From positions 43,312,157-43,376,156 of the forward strand of contig NC_092797.1 in the NCBI RefSeq assembly GCF_918797505.1: a stretch of DNA of 64,000 nucleotides, read 5' to 3'. Shown one piece after another: positions 1 to 10,096 of this stretch. Under the pieces are notes generated by a model. It made no database searches. It saw only the letters and a program-made list of their open reading frames with translations, and was not told the DNA's origin. The DNA is from Bemisia tabaci (taxonomy: Eukaryota; Arthropoda; Insecta; Hemiptera; Aleyrodidae). Made by a program: the position numbers and the translations under genes. Position 1 is the stretch's first letter, and every line of letters begins with the position of its first letter.

Positions 1-422
1 TTTATAGTGGAAGATAAATTTTCATTATTCATGTTTGTTGGATTTTGGATAAAACTTGGACCTTCCAGATAGCAGTTTAGAAAGATTTATGTTATGTATA
101 TTGTACTCTATAAAGCGGCGCGCTTAACATACATCGACTTGAAAGTTTTTAAAAGTGGGAAAACAAAATAGGAAATAATTAGGAACGATTTTCGTCGCCA
201 CATTGTTGCAATATTGCCTTAGCCGAACGGCCTCCATTTTCTGATGTAGACAAGAAAGCATCTTTCTGCGCAGGAAACCATTCGAGGATCACAAATCTTG
301 CCCCATAGTAAATTTTACTAAACTTTAAAAGGATGATTTTATAACACTATCGGCAACTTTTGAATGCTGATACGGGATTCTTGGATCGGCAGAATTCTAG
401 GGTCACGAATTTTACATAGAAA
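1..422. other. unassigned AT-rich sequence
   Basis: I see no gene, palindrome or repeat here. It ends at the left edge of element C1. Confidence 0.5.
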
Positions 423-653
423 CACTGGAAAAAAAAAAACACTTTGAATCTAGAGTCCAGACTCTTAAAAACATCGACAAGAAAATATACTCTTGATACA
501 ATTAGATTTAAGCTTAAATCAAGAACCAAACCTCTTAATTTGAGCGGATTTCCTTTTGACTTAAGCAAAAGTCTGATTGAATCAAGAGTATTTTTTCTAG
601 TGAATGTTTTCAAGAGTCTGGGCTCTAGATCCAATGTGTTTTTTTCCCCAGTG
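423..653. mobile_element. C1: CACTA-like palindromic MITE
   Basis: The element begins CACTGG and ends CAGTG and is flanked on both sides by AA (421-422 and 654-655), a 2-bp target-site duplication. The interior is a long palindrome whose arms carry ATCTAGAGTCCAGACTCTT and GACAAGAAAA blocks. Four relatives lie in this window (C2-C5). CACT(A/G) ends with a 2-3 bp TSD are the signature of the CACTA/EnSpm superfamily; there is no coding capacity, so it is non-autonomous. Short frames on both strands are the palindrome read through. Confidence 0.8.
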
Positions 654-897
654 AATTTCTAGCTTCCTTCTATGTTGAAGTGAAAATAAAATGTTCTGCA
701 TGCGAATTGACAGGAAAATATTCACAAGTTTTCGACAAAATTTGTATTATTCTATGAGAAAGTCGGCAATGTCTGAAGGCAAAGACTGACACGGCGCGGC
801 GTTCTTCCTCAGGAATTATAAGGAGTCACGAATGCTTACATTTTTGACGCAGTAATTAAAGCTGTATGAAAAGGCGTCAGCGTTAGTAGTGCACTCG

Positions 898-1046
898 CAG
901 TGGCGCGGCATGCATTGCATTAATCGATTGATCTGCCATTTAAACCTACGGGAGAGGATCGATTATCAGGTATACCTTAAAAATCGATTCTTTATCATAG
1001 CTTCAAATGGGAAAATATCGACAGTTGACGATTCGTTCGTTAGTTC
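898..1046 (+). mobile_element. A1: hAT-like MITE, centre deleted
   Basis: The left end is CAGTGGCG, followed by the ATCGATTGATCTGCCATTTAAAC block typical of family A (described in two pieces: ATCGATTGATC, then TGCCATTTAAAC). The central GGGTGTTCG/CGAACACC palindrome found in other copies is missing and the right end is degraded, so no TSD can be read. This is an old copy. Confidence 0.7.
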
Positions 1047-1284
1047 ATAATCAGTCTGCACAACTTTTCGGAGATCAACAAAACTTTCCTCCGAGTCTAG
1101 CTCCGCATTAAAGATTTACCCTGCAATTGTCGCATACTCCATGAATAGGATTTCTCATTACGCTTTGCATGCCAATCTCGAGGAACTGAGGGACTTTATG
1201 AAACTTTGAATACTTTGATGAGAGAGACCTTGTCACAAATCGAAGTTAAGCTGCAGCAGGGTGAAATCGACCATTAAGCTTTTC

Positions 1285-1446
1285 CAGTGGCGTGGCGCGC
1301 TTTGCGATATATCGATTAATCCGCCATTTAAATCTATGTAAAAGGATCGATAACCAGGATGTTCGCAACAAACACCAATAATCGATTCTTTGTCATAGCT
1401 TCAAATGGGAACATATCGAAAATCGATCATTCGCGCTTCGTCATTG
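1285..1446 (+). mobile_element. A2: hAT-like MITE with perfect 8-bp TSD
   Basis: This is a family A copy running from CAGTGGCG to CGTCATTG. It is flanked by an exact 8-bp duplication, AGCTTTTC, at 1277-1284 and 1447-1454. An 8-bp TSD with a terminal YARNG motif (here CAGTG) is diagnostic of hAT transposons. The centre reads TGTTCGCAACAAACACC, a slightly decayed hairpin tip. Confidence 0.88.
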
Positions 1447-1688
1447 AGCTTTTCAGCGGGTTGGTTATATTAGGTCGATCCTATTTGCATAAGGGATTGC
1501 AGAACGTTGATAATTAGTGCTACCGTGTTCGAGAGTAACGATAATAGACGAGTTTTCTTCAAAATTCGGCGGATCCAATTTGAAAGAACTGAATTTCGCT
1601 CAAACAGTACTTTTCGTCTCATTTACAAAAACTTGAGTTGTGAGAGAGCATGTGAGCTGAGAATGGTCGGCGTCATTTCTGTCAGTAG

Positions 1689-1852
1689 CAGTGGCGTGGC
1701 GTGCTTGGCGATACATCGATTGATCGGTCATTTGAACCTATGGAAAAGTATCGATAAACAGGGTGTTCGTAGCGAACACCTTAATCATCGATTCTTTACC
1801 ACAGTTTCAAATGGGGGAATATCGATAGATCGCAAAGCACGCCACGCCACTG
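1689..1852 (+). mobile_element. A3: hAT-like MITE, intact 18-bp TIRs
   Basis: The terminal inverted repeats match over at least 18 bp (CAGTGGCGTGGCGTGCTT and its complement). Flanks are GTCAGTAG (1681-1688) and GTCAGTAA (1853-1860), a 7/8 match to an 8-bp TSD. The centre has the family palindrome GGTGTTCG..CGAACACC. A 117-codon open frame covers it, but that frame recurs in other copies and is not a gene. Confidence 0.88.
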
Positions 1853-1884
1853 GTCAGTAAAGCAGTAAGAGCTCATCCTATCCT

Positions 1885-2460
1885 TGGAAAGTGCAGCATG
1901 ATATGAAGCTATGGGGGAAGAGGACCAAGAGGAAATGAAGCGATTCTGTTGGTGGAAGCGGGTAGTTGAAATGGACAATGGAGGTGAAACTAACGGCAAT
2001 CCACGGGAGGCATTATAGATTGAGTCCCTTTATAGAGAGAGTTGAGACATGCGGCTTATGGATGTCACAAACGGGAATAAAGATTACACGAATCTGACGA
2101 TTTTTGAAATCTTTGATCAACCCATTCCCGAATTCGTGTCTCCGTTCCCTCTCTCATTCCGTTTTTTCCTTGCCGTATCCCTAATTCCCCGGTCCATCCC
2201 AGTTGATAATATTTGCAATTGGTGAAAATGTAATCTTTATTCCCGTTTGTGACACTGTGAAGGCCTCAAATACGGGAACCAATCAGAGATGGATTCACAC
2301 TGTTTTAACTTTCAGTATAAAGGGGCTCTAATTATAGTTAGTTCATCATTATCCCCCAAGTCTATCACAACCGCCCGTTTCGACGAATAGGATCGCTCCA
2401 TTTTCACTTTATCCTCCCCGTACGTAGCTTTGTCTATCGATTTCAAAATCAGGCCGGGGA
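1885..2460. repeat. U1: old palindromic repeat split by K1
   Basis: Sequence at about 1890-2011 is a diverged inverted copy of 2340-2456 (shared blocks include a CGAATAGGATCGCT-like core). Removing K1 brings the two arms together. A single-arm relative, U2, lies at 28644-28774. Outer limits are approximate. Confidence 0.55.
2020..2330. mobile_element. K1: hAT-like foldback MITE inside U1
   Basis: The ends are TTGAGTCCC and GGGGCTCTA, decayed forms of the TAGAGTCCC terminus of K3. Flanks are ATTATAGA (2012-2019) and ATTATAGT (2331-2338), a 7/8 match to an 8-bp TSD. Both arms carry CACAAACGGGAATAAAGATT in opposite orientations. TAGAG fits the hAT YARNG terminus. It sits between the two arms of U1. 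Confidence 0.8.
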
Positions 2461-2466
2461 CCCATT

Positions 2467-2722
2467 CTGCCGTGCCAAGGAAAAACGTCGTATGAGCCTT
2501 CAAGCGTTGCCAAATTTCTCTCGATAAAACATGTATTTTTGACAAAATATATGCATACTTTTTCTTGAAAATTTCAGATACTTATCTTAGATTAAATTGC
2601 ATACAAAATTTTGTGAAAATTTTGGAAACAAACATTCACGATTTTCTCAGTAAATTCGCTTTTATCGAAGGAAATTTGGCAACGCCTGAAGGTACATACG
2701 GCGTTTTCCCTTAGCACGGCAG
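2467..2722. mobile_element. B1: palindromic MITE, 4-bp TSD type
   Basis: The arms are inverted copies: CTGCCGTGCCAAGGAAAAAC at the left and its counterpart ending CACGGCAG at the right, each followed inward by a GTTGCCAAATTT block. Length is 256 bp. Flanks CATT and CATG match at 3 of 4 positions; intact relatives B11, B14 and B17 have perfect 4-bp duplications. Confidence 0.8.
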
Positions 2723-2773
2723 CATGTGGCAAGGCCTCGGAGCAGAAAACGCGGATGGGGCGAGGGTATAACT

Positions 2774-2895
2774 GGACGTATTTCTGCCAAACGGAACTAC
2801 GTGCATTGCGACATGAGCCCTGAGGCCCATAAGAGTACATGCGTTACAGGGCTCACGTCAATATGCACATAGTTCTGTTCGACAGAAATACGTCC
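2774..2895. mobile_element. E1: hairpin MITE, 4-bp TSD AACT
   Basis: This is a near-perfect palindrome running from GGACGTATTTCTGCC to its complement, with flanking AACT on both sides (2770-2773 and 2896-2899). The interior arm carries ACGGAACTACGTGCAT. It lies only 51 bp from B1. Confidence 0.85.
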
Positions 2896-2899
2896 AACT

Positions 2900-3250
2900 G
2901 TTGTAAGCGTTGTAAGAAGGAGGACCTTATTGCCGTGTTGGTGGGCAAATAAACGGACTAAAAAGGGATCCGTGACCTTGATCGGAATCGCGGAGCGGGC
3001 CGAGTGATAAACATGGCCAAGGAGCCACTCGCGCAACATGCCATAAACGTGGAATCCGAGCCGCGGCTAATTCCATATCATTTAATAAATTGCAGGATAT
3101 TAAAGAACCAATGCACAGGATGACGCTGATAATCCTCTCGTTTAGGGCTCACGTAACGGTTATAAACACGGATTAATATTGGATTTAGGCTTGTCGCGAT
3201 TAGTTCCCAGTTAACACGTTCCCGCTCGAGATTTATCGCTCCTCCCGGTG
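2900..3250. other. unassigned sequence
   Basis: I see no gene or repeat structure between E1 and the K/O tandem block. Confidence 0.4.
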
Positions 3251-3800
3251 ACAGTAGTCATTTTACTACCAACGCACGGTGGATCTAGAGTCCCTTCATA
3301 CCGAGAGTCAAGACAATGTGAATCCATTTCTGATTGGTTCCCGTATTTTAGGCCTTCACAGTGTACCAAACGGGAATAAAGATTACATTTTCACCGATTC
3401 CAAAGATTATAATCTGGAATGGACCAGGGAGTCACGGGTTCGGCAAGGAACAAACGGAATGAGAGAGGGAACGGAGAAAGGAATTTGAGAATGGCCCGAT
3501 CAAAGATTACAAAAAACTCCCAGTGTCAGTGGTCATTTTACTACCAACGCACGGTGGATCTAGAGTCCCTTTGTACTGAGAGTCAAGACAATGTGAATCC
3601 ATTTCTGATTGGCTCCCGTATTTTAGGCCCTCACAGTGTCACAAACGGGAATAAAGATTACATTTTCACCAACTGCAAAGATTATAATCTGGAATGGACC
3701 GAGGAATTGCGGGTTCGGCAAGGAACAAACAGAATGAGAGAAGGAACGGAGAAAGGAATTTGAGAACGGGCCGTTCAAAGATTACGAAAAACGTTCCATT
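3251..3800. repeat. 275-bp tandem duplication across K/O junction
   Basis: Two direct copies have a period of 275 bp: the GGATCTAGAGTCCCTT landmark occurs at 3281 and again at 3556. Both copies contain a stretch of the K arm and the preceding CATTTTACTACCAACGCACG flank. The first copy has only one K arm, so the duplication must postdate insertion of K. Confidence 0.75.
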
Positions 3801-4099
3801 TCTGTGATCTTTATTCCCGTTTGTGACTCCATGAGGGGGTGTTGTCTTGACTCTCAGTATAAAGGGACTCTAGGTGGATCGAGTCAATCAGAGAGGTCGG
3901 ACACGAAATTTTAACTGAAATTGCAAATTTTTATGTTTAATTAGTCACATTTTAAATATTTAAGGGTGTAATTAAAAGACGATTGCACGGAGAAACCAAT
4001 GGAACCTTTTTTAAAACCTCAAAGTTTTGTATGAACTGAGTTATAAGTTTTAAAAGTTTCCGAATTTTGTCCGACCTCTCCCATTGACTAGATCCACTG
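3552..4099. mobile_element. O1: TIR element, interrupted by K3
   Basis: The left end is CGGTGGATC, then (after K3) GAGTCAATCAGAGAGGTCGG. The right end is the inverted CCGACCTCTCCCATTGAC..GATCCACTG. The TIR is roughly 38 bp with some mismatches. Relatives are O2 (41452-41682) and O3 (25370-25805). The CAGTG-like terminus suggests hAT, but no TSD is readable here. Confidence 0.65.
3561..3872. mobile_element. K3: hAT-like foldback MITE, perfect 8-bp TSD
   Basis: The element runs from TAGAGTCCCTTTGTACTGAG to its inverted end CAGTATAAAGGGACTCTA. An exact 8-bp duplication GGTGGATC lies at 3553-3560 and 3873-3880. The duplicated site is the end of element O1, so K3 landed in O1. The middle holds a long non-palindromic spacer with CAAGGAACAAACGG. 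Confidence 0.85.
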
Positions 4100-4145
4100 T
4101 ACGACGATTCATGACGCTTTAACTGTTGATGCACTCCGTCATGAC

Positions 4146-4301
4146 CGGTCGCGTGGCATGCTTTGCGATATATCGATTGATCTGCTGTTTAACTAATGGA
4201 ATAGGATCGATGTTCGCAACGAACTGCAGCTTAATGGTCGATTTTTACCATAGCTTCAAATGGGGAAATATCGATAATTAATCATTCATGCTCCGTCACT
4301 A
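4146..4301 (+). mobile_element. A4: decayed hAT-like MITE
   Basis: This is a family A copy with worn ends (CGGTCGCG at the left, CGTCACTA at the right) and a shortened centre. Flanks GTCATGAC and GCCGTGAT agree at 5 of 8 positions, consistent with an old TSD. Confidence 0.7.
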
Positions 4302-4380
4302 GCCGTGATGAATGTCTTTTAGTCTCATGTCAAGTTTTGCCTAATTAAGACTCGTGTAGCTCGTGTCGCCATGTATATCT

Positions 4381-4600
4381 CGTCGTTTCTTGGACTAATA
4401 AACGTAACTCAATTCCAAGTTGCGGAATTGATTAAAAAAATACATTTTTTTACAAGAAAGTAATTGATCAGTTTTGGTTCAAAAGAAAATCAGTAAAATT
4501 TTCAGCTGGAAATGCCCTTAAATCTCCAGGGTTTACTCTAATTTTCGGGGGGAAATTTGGCAACATTGAAATGTAGTTACGCTCTTTAGACTTTCTATAC
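4381..4600. mobile_element. H2: decayed TIR element
   Basis: The left arm CGTCGTTTCTTGG..AACGTAACTC and the right arm AAATTTGGCAACATTG..GTAGTTACG are inverted relatives of the better copy H1 at 6923-7170. Boundaries are approximate. Confidence 0.5.
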
Positions 4601-4609
4601 TCTCTGGAC

Positions 4610-6233
4610 ATTTGTTGTTCGTCCGAATGCATCCCTCTGTTATGCGTTACGCATTATTCTTATGATTTTTTAAAATGGATCGTATTCGATAGTTGTTCGA
4701 GATATCATTTGGTTCAAAACAACAGAACACAATCTCAAACAAAAATTTTAGGATTTACGTTAGAAAATATGATAAAGAGGAAATTCCTTACTATTTCATT
4801 TTTTATTGCCACGTAGGGCTCATACATAAGAATCAAAAATCGACCACCAAAACCCGTTCCTATAGAATACTCGATTCACTTTTGAAGCTATGTTTACATG
4901 TTGAACCATACATAGATACGATCTCATCAATGGAACGCCTGTTCGATGTATGGAATACGATCCATAGAGTAATATTCATGTATTGATCACCTGATGTGCG
5001 AATTTCAGGCGGAACTTAGGTGCAAGTAAGTCCATTAAACCCAGTGAGTAAGTTGGCACATGCAAAAACTCAATAAATGATGACTCTTCGGGCGATCAGC
5101 TCAACGAACTCATTCAAGGAAATGTTTTCAACGTAGTGGGTTGGGCTGAGCACGAGTAAGTAAAACATCAATCGCAGGGTTAGATTACGGTTTGTCATAA
5201 GCAATTCCACGTCTTGAGCCGTGGAATCCTAGGTCGGTAAGAACTTTCAAAGCGCACGAGCTTTCTGTGCTTTTGGAGACTCGAACCGAAGCGGTGCGAT
5301 TGAACAAGTGCTTGAAGAAAAGCGTCAACACCATAGGGATTTCAAAGCATTTGCGCCCTTTCAGAGGTTAGGCGTTATTCAATTGAGATGCCAGTGACAC
5401 GCGATAAAGGCGCGGTGCAACTCGATGGGGCAGGTTTTGCTCTGATGATACTGTCATTCGTAAAATGAGCTGATCATAGCGCGTGGGGGGCCTTTTAAAA
5501 TACGTACCACCTCTCGATTGATGATTCTCATGCACTGAAATGTTTAAATTATTCATTGCACTTCGAAGAAATAAATGGAGCATCGATGTACTTTAAGTCT
5601 ATCGCATGTGGCTCATTTCAACTTGAATGCCCCCAATTGTCGCATGAAAGCTGAAGAAATTGGTATATTTCATTATCTCCGAACCAAAGCACATTTCAGA
5701 CTAGAGAATTCATAATTTTTTGACCGTAAACCCGAAAAGCAAATTTAGTTTTGAAAAATTCAGATACGAGCTACCGATACTAGATTATAGAATGGTGTCT
5801 AGCGACCATTAGAGAACAAGAACGCCGAGGAACTTCGAACTAAACTTGAGTTTTAGCGGACTGAAGATCGTGGTTCAGAAACACTATAAGCGTGAGAACG
5901 CCTTTTAAAATATTATACAATGGATGTTCTGCTCTGTCCTGTCTAAAAAAAATCCGGTAAGGGGAAGTTTAGGCTTTTGCGGGTCCATTTACATGTGTCC
6001 ATTCATAGCCGCAACCCCCCCCCCCCCCTAAAATTCCGAAGAAGATGTAGTTATTTCTTCACGTGTTCGGGAGGACAATATGATTTAAACATTTCGCGCC
6101 TGAAGCCTTATGTGTGTGCATTACTTTCATGCTTCGCCCTCTATTTTCTTTCTAACGAAATGAAGTACATAAATACTAGACTTTTGGATTTTCCACCACG
6201 TGATTTTGCGAGCCTAAATACGGATTGCATTGA
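4610..6233. other. unassigned sequence with one poly-C tract
   Basis: I recognise no coding exon or repeat family. A 14-nt C run lies at 6015-6028. Open frames here are short and show no family motif. Confidence 0.4.
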
Positions 6234-6478
6234 GCAAGAGGGTACCAGCGCAATTACAATGTCTTCAGAATCGTGCATCTTCATCTTACCTAAACAAATT
6301 TCCATAGTAGGTAGTTAGAAATAGTTTTTGCTTTTCCACCAAAAAATTGTTGACTTTAAAGGAAAATAACTGTGTAAATTTCAATACCATGCATTCATTT
6401 AGAATTTTTCACAGAAAAGAAGAAGTCGCACGATTTTGAAAACACTGTAATTGCGCTGGTTACCCTTTACTAAATGCA
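6234..6478. repeat. S: inverted repeat of about 245 bp
   Basis: The left arm AGGGTACCAGCGCAATTACA is repeated inverted at the right as GTAATTGCGCTGGTTACCCT. Arms match over about 50 bp with a few differences. It is probably a MITE, but no second copy or TSD was found in the window. Confidence 0.65.
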
Positions 6479-6922
6479 ATCCATATATTCCTCATCATTT
6501 CCTGAAACGGATATAAATGCAAGGACTAGAGCACCTCTCACATAAAAAGTTGGCGATTGGAAAAAATAATTACCTTCCCGAGTTACACTAGATTTAATAT
6601 CCCTCCCAACGATAAATGGGTGATAATGGCGTGTACCGACACGGAATTTGAGACTAAAGTGTTGTTGGTTATTAATGCCTGATGACCACTTAAAACCCAC
6701 GTAAAGCTGTATTAAAGTAATTAGATCGCGGAGTTGATAGAGCAACTTCCACCTGCTTTTGAACACAGCGGCGGATGAGAATGTCAGGAGCTGCTGTTAT
6801 TTGAAATATGCAAATGGGTTGCACTATTGCAAGCTGTTTTTCATAAAACGGATTTAGGTGCTTAATGCCTCCTTAATTGGCGAATTATGATCTTCAAAGA
6901 TGGCGTTGTCATTCGAGGAACT

Positions 6923-7170
6923 TCCGTTTCATTTCCTAGCGAAAGAACGTAACTCCATTTCAATGTTGCCAAATTTCCCCTCGCAAATCGCATATCAATC
7001 AAGAGAATATCTTGGAACTGAAACTTTCACTGATTTTACCTCAGATTCCATACAATTATCAGGAAAATTTTGGATCCAAATTGCACAGGTACATTCCTGA
7101 AGAATAAGTGAATTTTTAATCAATTTGGCAACCTTGGAATAGAGTTACATTCTTTCGTTCGGGAGACGAC
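6923..7170. mobile_element. H1: palindromic TIR element
   Basis: The left arm (TTTCCTAGCGAAAGAACGTA, then ACTCC and GTTGCCAAATTT) is repeated inverted at the right (ATTTGGCAACC, GAGTTACATTCTTTCG, GGAGACGAC). Other members are H2, H3 and a fragment at 20898-20946. Confidence 0.65.
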
Positions 7171-7960
7171 TTTTGACCCGCCTCACTCCTTTACAATTGG
7201 GGCTCTCTTCTTATTTTGATAAGAAAATAACGAAAGTGCATGATGGTATTCATCTCTCTTAAAGTGAGAATATGACGTCGGTGTACGCCTTCCTTCAGAA
7301 CTGCGGTGCTAACGAAAAACGCCGTATAAAACATCAGGGTCGGATTAAGGGGATGGCCACATGGGCCGCGGCCCATGGCGGCAAAATTAGGGGGCGGCAA
7401 ATTTTGCAATTTTTTTAAACGCAGGTACAAAAAAATCGGATTCAGAAAAAAATTACAAACAAGAAAAGGTGACAAAATCTCTCATTTCCTGAGAGTTCAT
7501 TAATTTCTAATTTTTTCTTATTTTGGTGATACAAAAGACTGCGCACCTTTAATTAGTTGAGTTAAGAGAGAAACCAAACACGCAATTTGGCCTGGAGCGG
7601 CGCGGCGCAAAGAGAAATGATGACGAAGACTTGTGATGAAAAGGAGAAGCCCTCGACGCGGCGCACTATGGTCCCAATTCACTTTTCAGTGATCAAAAAT
7701 CATAGCGGCTCTCCGTTTGATTATTAATACATTTAAGATATGTTTTCCTCATGATTTTGATGCGCTGAATCCGAATTTGACCTCCGCTTTTCCCTAAAAA
7801 ATCATTTGCAAAAGTTACCGTCATTTTTTCACATAAATCACAAACTGCCATACGATTGGCTTGTTATACTTGCTTAGATTGGATGAAAACCATGCGTTTA
7901 TTGCACATACATGTACAGTTCATGCAAAATTAAGGATGTTTTAATTTTTTGACATCCCCC

Positions 7961-7963
<3 letters not shown>

Positions 7964-8011
<48 letters not shown>
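7964..8011 (-). repeat. 48-nt poly-T tract
   Basis: This is an uninterrupted run of T. On the minus strand it would be a poly-A tail, so it may mark the 3' end of a retroposed sequence. I found no AATAAA just upstream on that strand and no flanking duplication. Confidence 0.85.
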
Positions 8012-8014
<3 letters not shown>

Positions 8015-8285
8015 GATAACTAAACTGAAAAAATGAAATAGATCTAAAATTCATTTGTATTTTAAAAATGTCGATTCTTTATGTTGATTTGCCGGGGAAC
8101 GCAAATCGGGTACATACCAATGTTGAAGAGCGGGGGGTGCAATATTGGCATGTTAAGGAAAATTCAATCAACAATGGATAAATATTCGGGGAGTAAGGAA
8201 TTTTACATCAATAGGTACTTTCTAGGATGGAAAAGAGCATTTTTAAAGATAAAACTGCGGAACGGAAAACTTTTCAAAAAATCTC

Positions 8286-9030
8286 AAAAAGTAGGGGGAA
8301 CCAAATTTTTTTCGGAACGGTCAACCTCAAAAAGATTCATAGAAGCTACATAATGGCGTCTCTGTAGATGCAAAATTGCTTAGCACGTGTTAAGGCTGCA
8401 ATTACAGGTGTTTTTCAGGGCAAAAAATTGAGTTTTTCTGGAGTAAACACGTAGTCACGTAAAAAATTCAAATTTGGTCGAAAAAGCAGGCGGAAGCAAT
8501 TATTTTTGGTTCGGTTGCCTTCCTAAAGATCTGTAGAAACGACTTAAAAGTGTCTCTGGAGGTGCCAAATGTCTCAGAATATTTTTTGAGGGGCTTTCCA
8601 GGGTTGTAATTTGAAGGAAACACGCAGGTACGAAAAAGATTCAAAATTCGTTCAAAAAGCAAGAAGAACCAACAATTTTTGGTTTAAAATCCATCTTAAG
8701 GATTCATAGAGACTACTTAAGCACGTTTTTGGAGGTATCGCATGCCTCAAAAAAGTTTAAGACGACTGCAGATTGATCGATGGCTAAACTTGCTAAATAC
8801 CGTTATTTTAGCCACCGACTTAGAGACCTAATAAATTCGATTTCTCGAGAAAAAGCAAACCAAAGCACGAAATATTTCTACTGTAGCTTCCCAAGGATGT
8901 GTAGAAGCTCCCTAAAGGTGTCTCATTAGGTGACCTTTGGTGACTTTTTTTTAAAATGAAAGTACGTGGGAAAAATCGGCATTTTTTCATGGAAAATAGG
9001 TACCCAACTTCTACCTTGTGTAGAATGTAT
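8286..9030. repeat. four degenerate ~190-bp tandem repeats
   Basis: The AAAAAGCAGG/AAAAAGTAGG landmark recurs at 8286, 8481, 8654 and 8850. Each is followed by an A/G-rich block, a CTAAAGAT.TGTAGAAGC-like block and a GTGTCTCTGGAGGTG-like block. Spacing is 195, 173 and 196 bp. Copies are diverged, so this is an old minisatellite-scale array. Confidence 0.65.
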
Positions 9031-9362
9031 CAGAATGCCTCGGAGAAAAATTGTAATTAGTGCGTTACAATCCTCTTAGAGTCCTCTACTAAATGGTATA
9101 AGCAAGAATTCTGAGAGACCATTTCATGATTCAGGAGAGGCTCCGAACGCTTTGTTAGAAATAGCCACTTCACGGGTTAGAAAATACATATCCGACTATT
9201 CGCACAGTTTGTGACACTTTCAAAGTGACTAGAAATTTTTTTGAGGTATACTACGTGTAGTTTATGACCTGTAGATACTATATTTATCAATTTTGACTCG
9301 AAAAAAAAATGTCGTCCAATTTCATAAATATCGATTTTTGAGCGCTCCCGAGCGGATTGGGA

Positions 9363-9540
9363 CCATAGTGCGGCGGTCGGCATGTAACACATATTAGCGC
9401 CTACGAGACTGCATGAATACTTCACGCATTGCGTCAAACGCAGTACGGTCAACAGCGGTCGGCGCGGCGCGGCGTGAAACGCACAGTGCCTACAAGACTA
9501 CATGAATACTTCACGCATTGCGCCAAACACAGTGTGGTCA
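9363..9540. repeat. two 89-bp tandem repeats, GC-rich
   Basis: TGAATACTTCACGCATTGCG and its GCCTACRAGACT lead-in occur twice, 89 bp apart (landmarks at 9399 and 9488). The linker is rich in CGGCG. This block forms the right edge of the possible 2-kb element. Confidence 0.75.
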
Positions 9541-9844
9541 GCGCGGCACGGCGGCGGAAGTTAAAATTATTAAACCACATTTATGGTTGTTCTTTCTTAA
9601 TTTTTTAGTTCATCTCTTACAAATGAAAGGCCTTGACCTCACAGAGATATGTTTACGGAACTGAACTTTCGCGCGAAGTTCCGTGAACTTTTGCTAGTAG
9701 TGTTGACAGGGCTTACGCAAAAAATGGGTCCAACACGAGTGAACGCGTCTAATGCACCCTTCTCCCTCCGGCACGTTCAATTGATGTTTTTATTGATGTT
9801 TCAAAATGAACGAGAAGAGGGCGGCAAAATAAAGGCGGACCATG

Positions 9845-10096
9845 GACAGCAAGTAGGTAAATCCGGCCATGATGAACATTCGAGTTTTGCCAAATTGTCT
9901 GCAACAAGATGTTAATTCTTAAGGAGCGTTACGAATATTTTTCTTATAAAGTTTCAGAAACTGAAGATTGAATTGCGAATGAAATTCTGTGAAAAATTAG
10001 GAGGAAAATCGCAAATTTTCCAGAAAATTCTCAATTTATCGAAGGCAATTTGGCAACGCCTGAAGGTTCATACGGCGTTTTACCTTAGCATAGCAG
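9845..10096. mobile_element. B2: decayed palindromic MITE
   Basis: The right arm is well kept (TTTGGCAACGCCTGAAGGTT, then CATACGGCG and CCTTAGCATAGCAG). The left arm is worn but keeps GAACATTCGAG and TTGCCAAATTG. Confidence 0.65.

Larger units (their letters stand above)
7595..9555. mobile_element. possible 2-kb element with GC-rich inverted ends
   Basis: GCGCACTATGGTCCCAATT at 7663-7681 recurs inverted at about 9355-9373 (ATTGGGACCATAGTGCGG). GCGGCGCGGCGC-type blocks lie outside both (7596-7610 and 9450-9475). Between them are a 48-nt poly-T and a degenerate tandem array. The span could be one old transposon or a chance pairing of two fragments; no TSD or transposase is visible. Confidence 0.4.

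Noticed and set aside
1507..1860. 117-codon open frame containing a HLNLWKSIDKQGVRSEHLN-like peptide
   Set aside because: The same peptide recurs in A5, A8 and A13 because it is the family A MITE read in one frame. It is repeat DNA, not a protein family.
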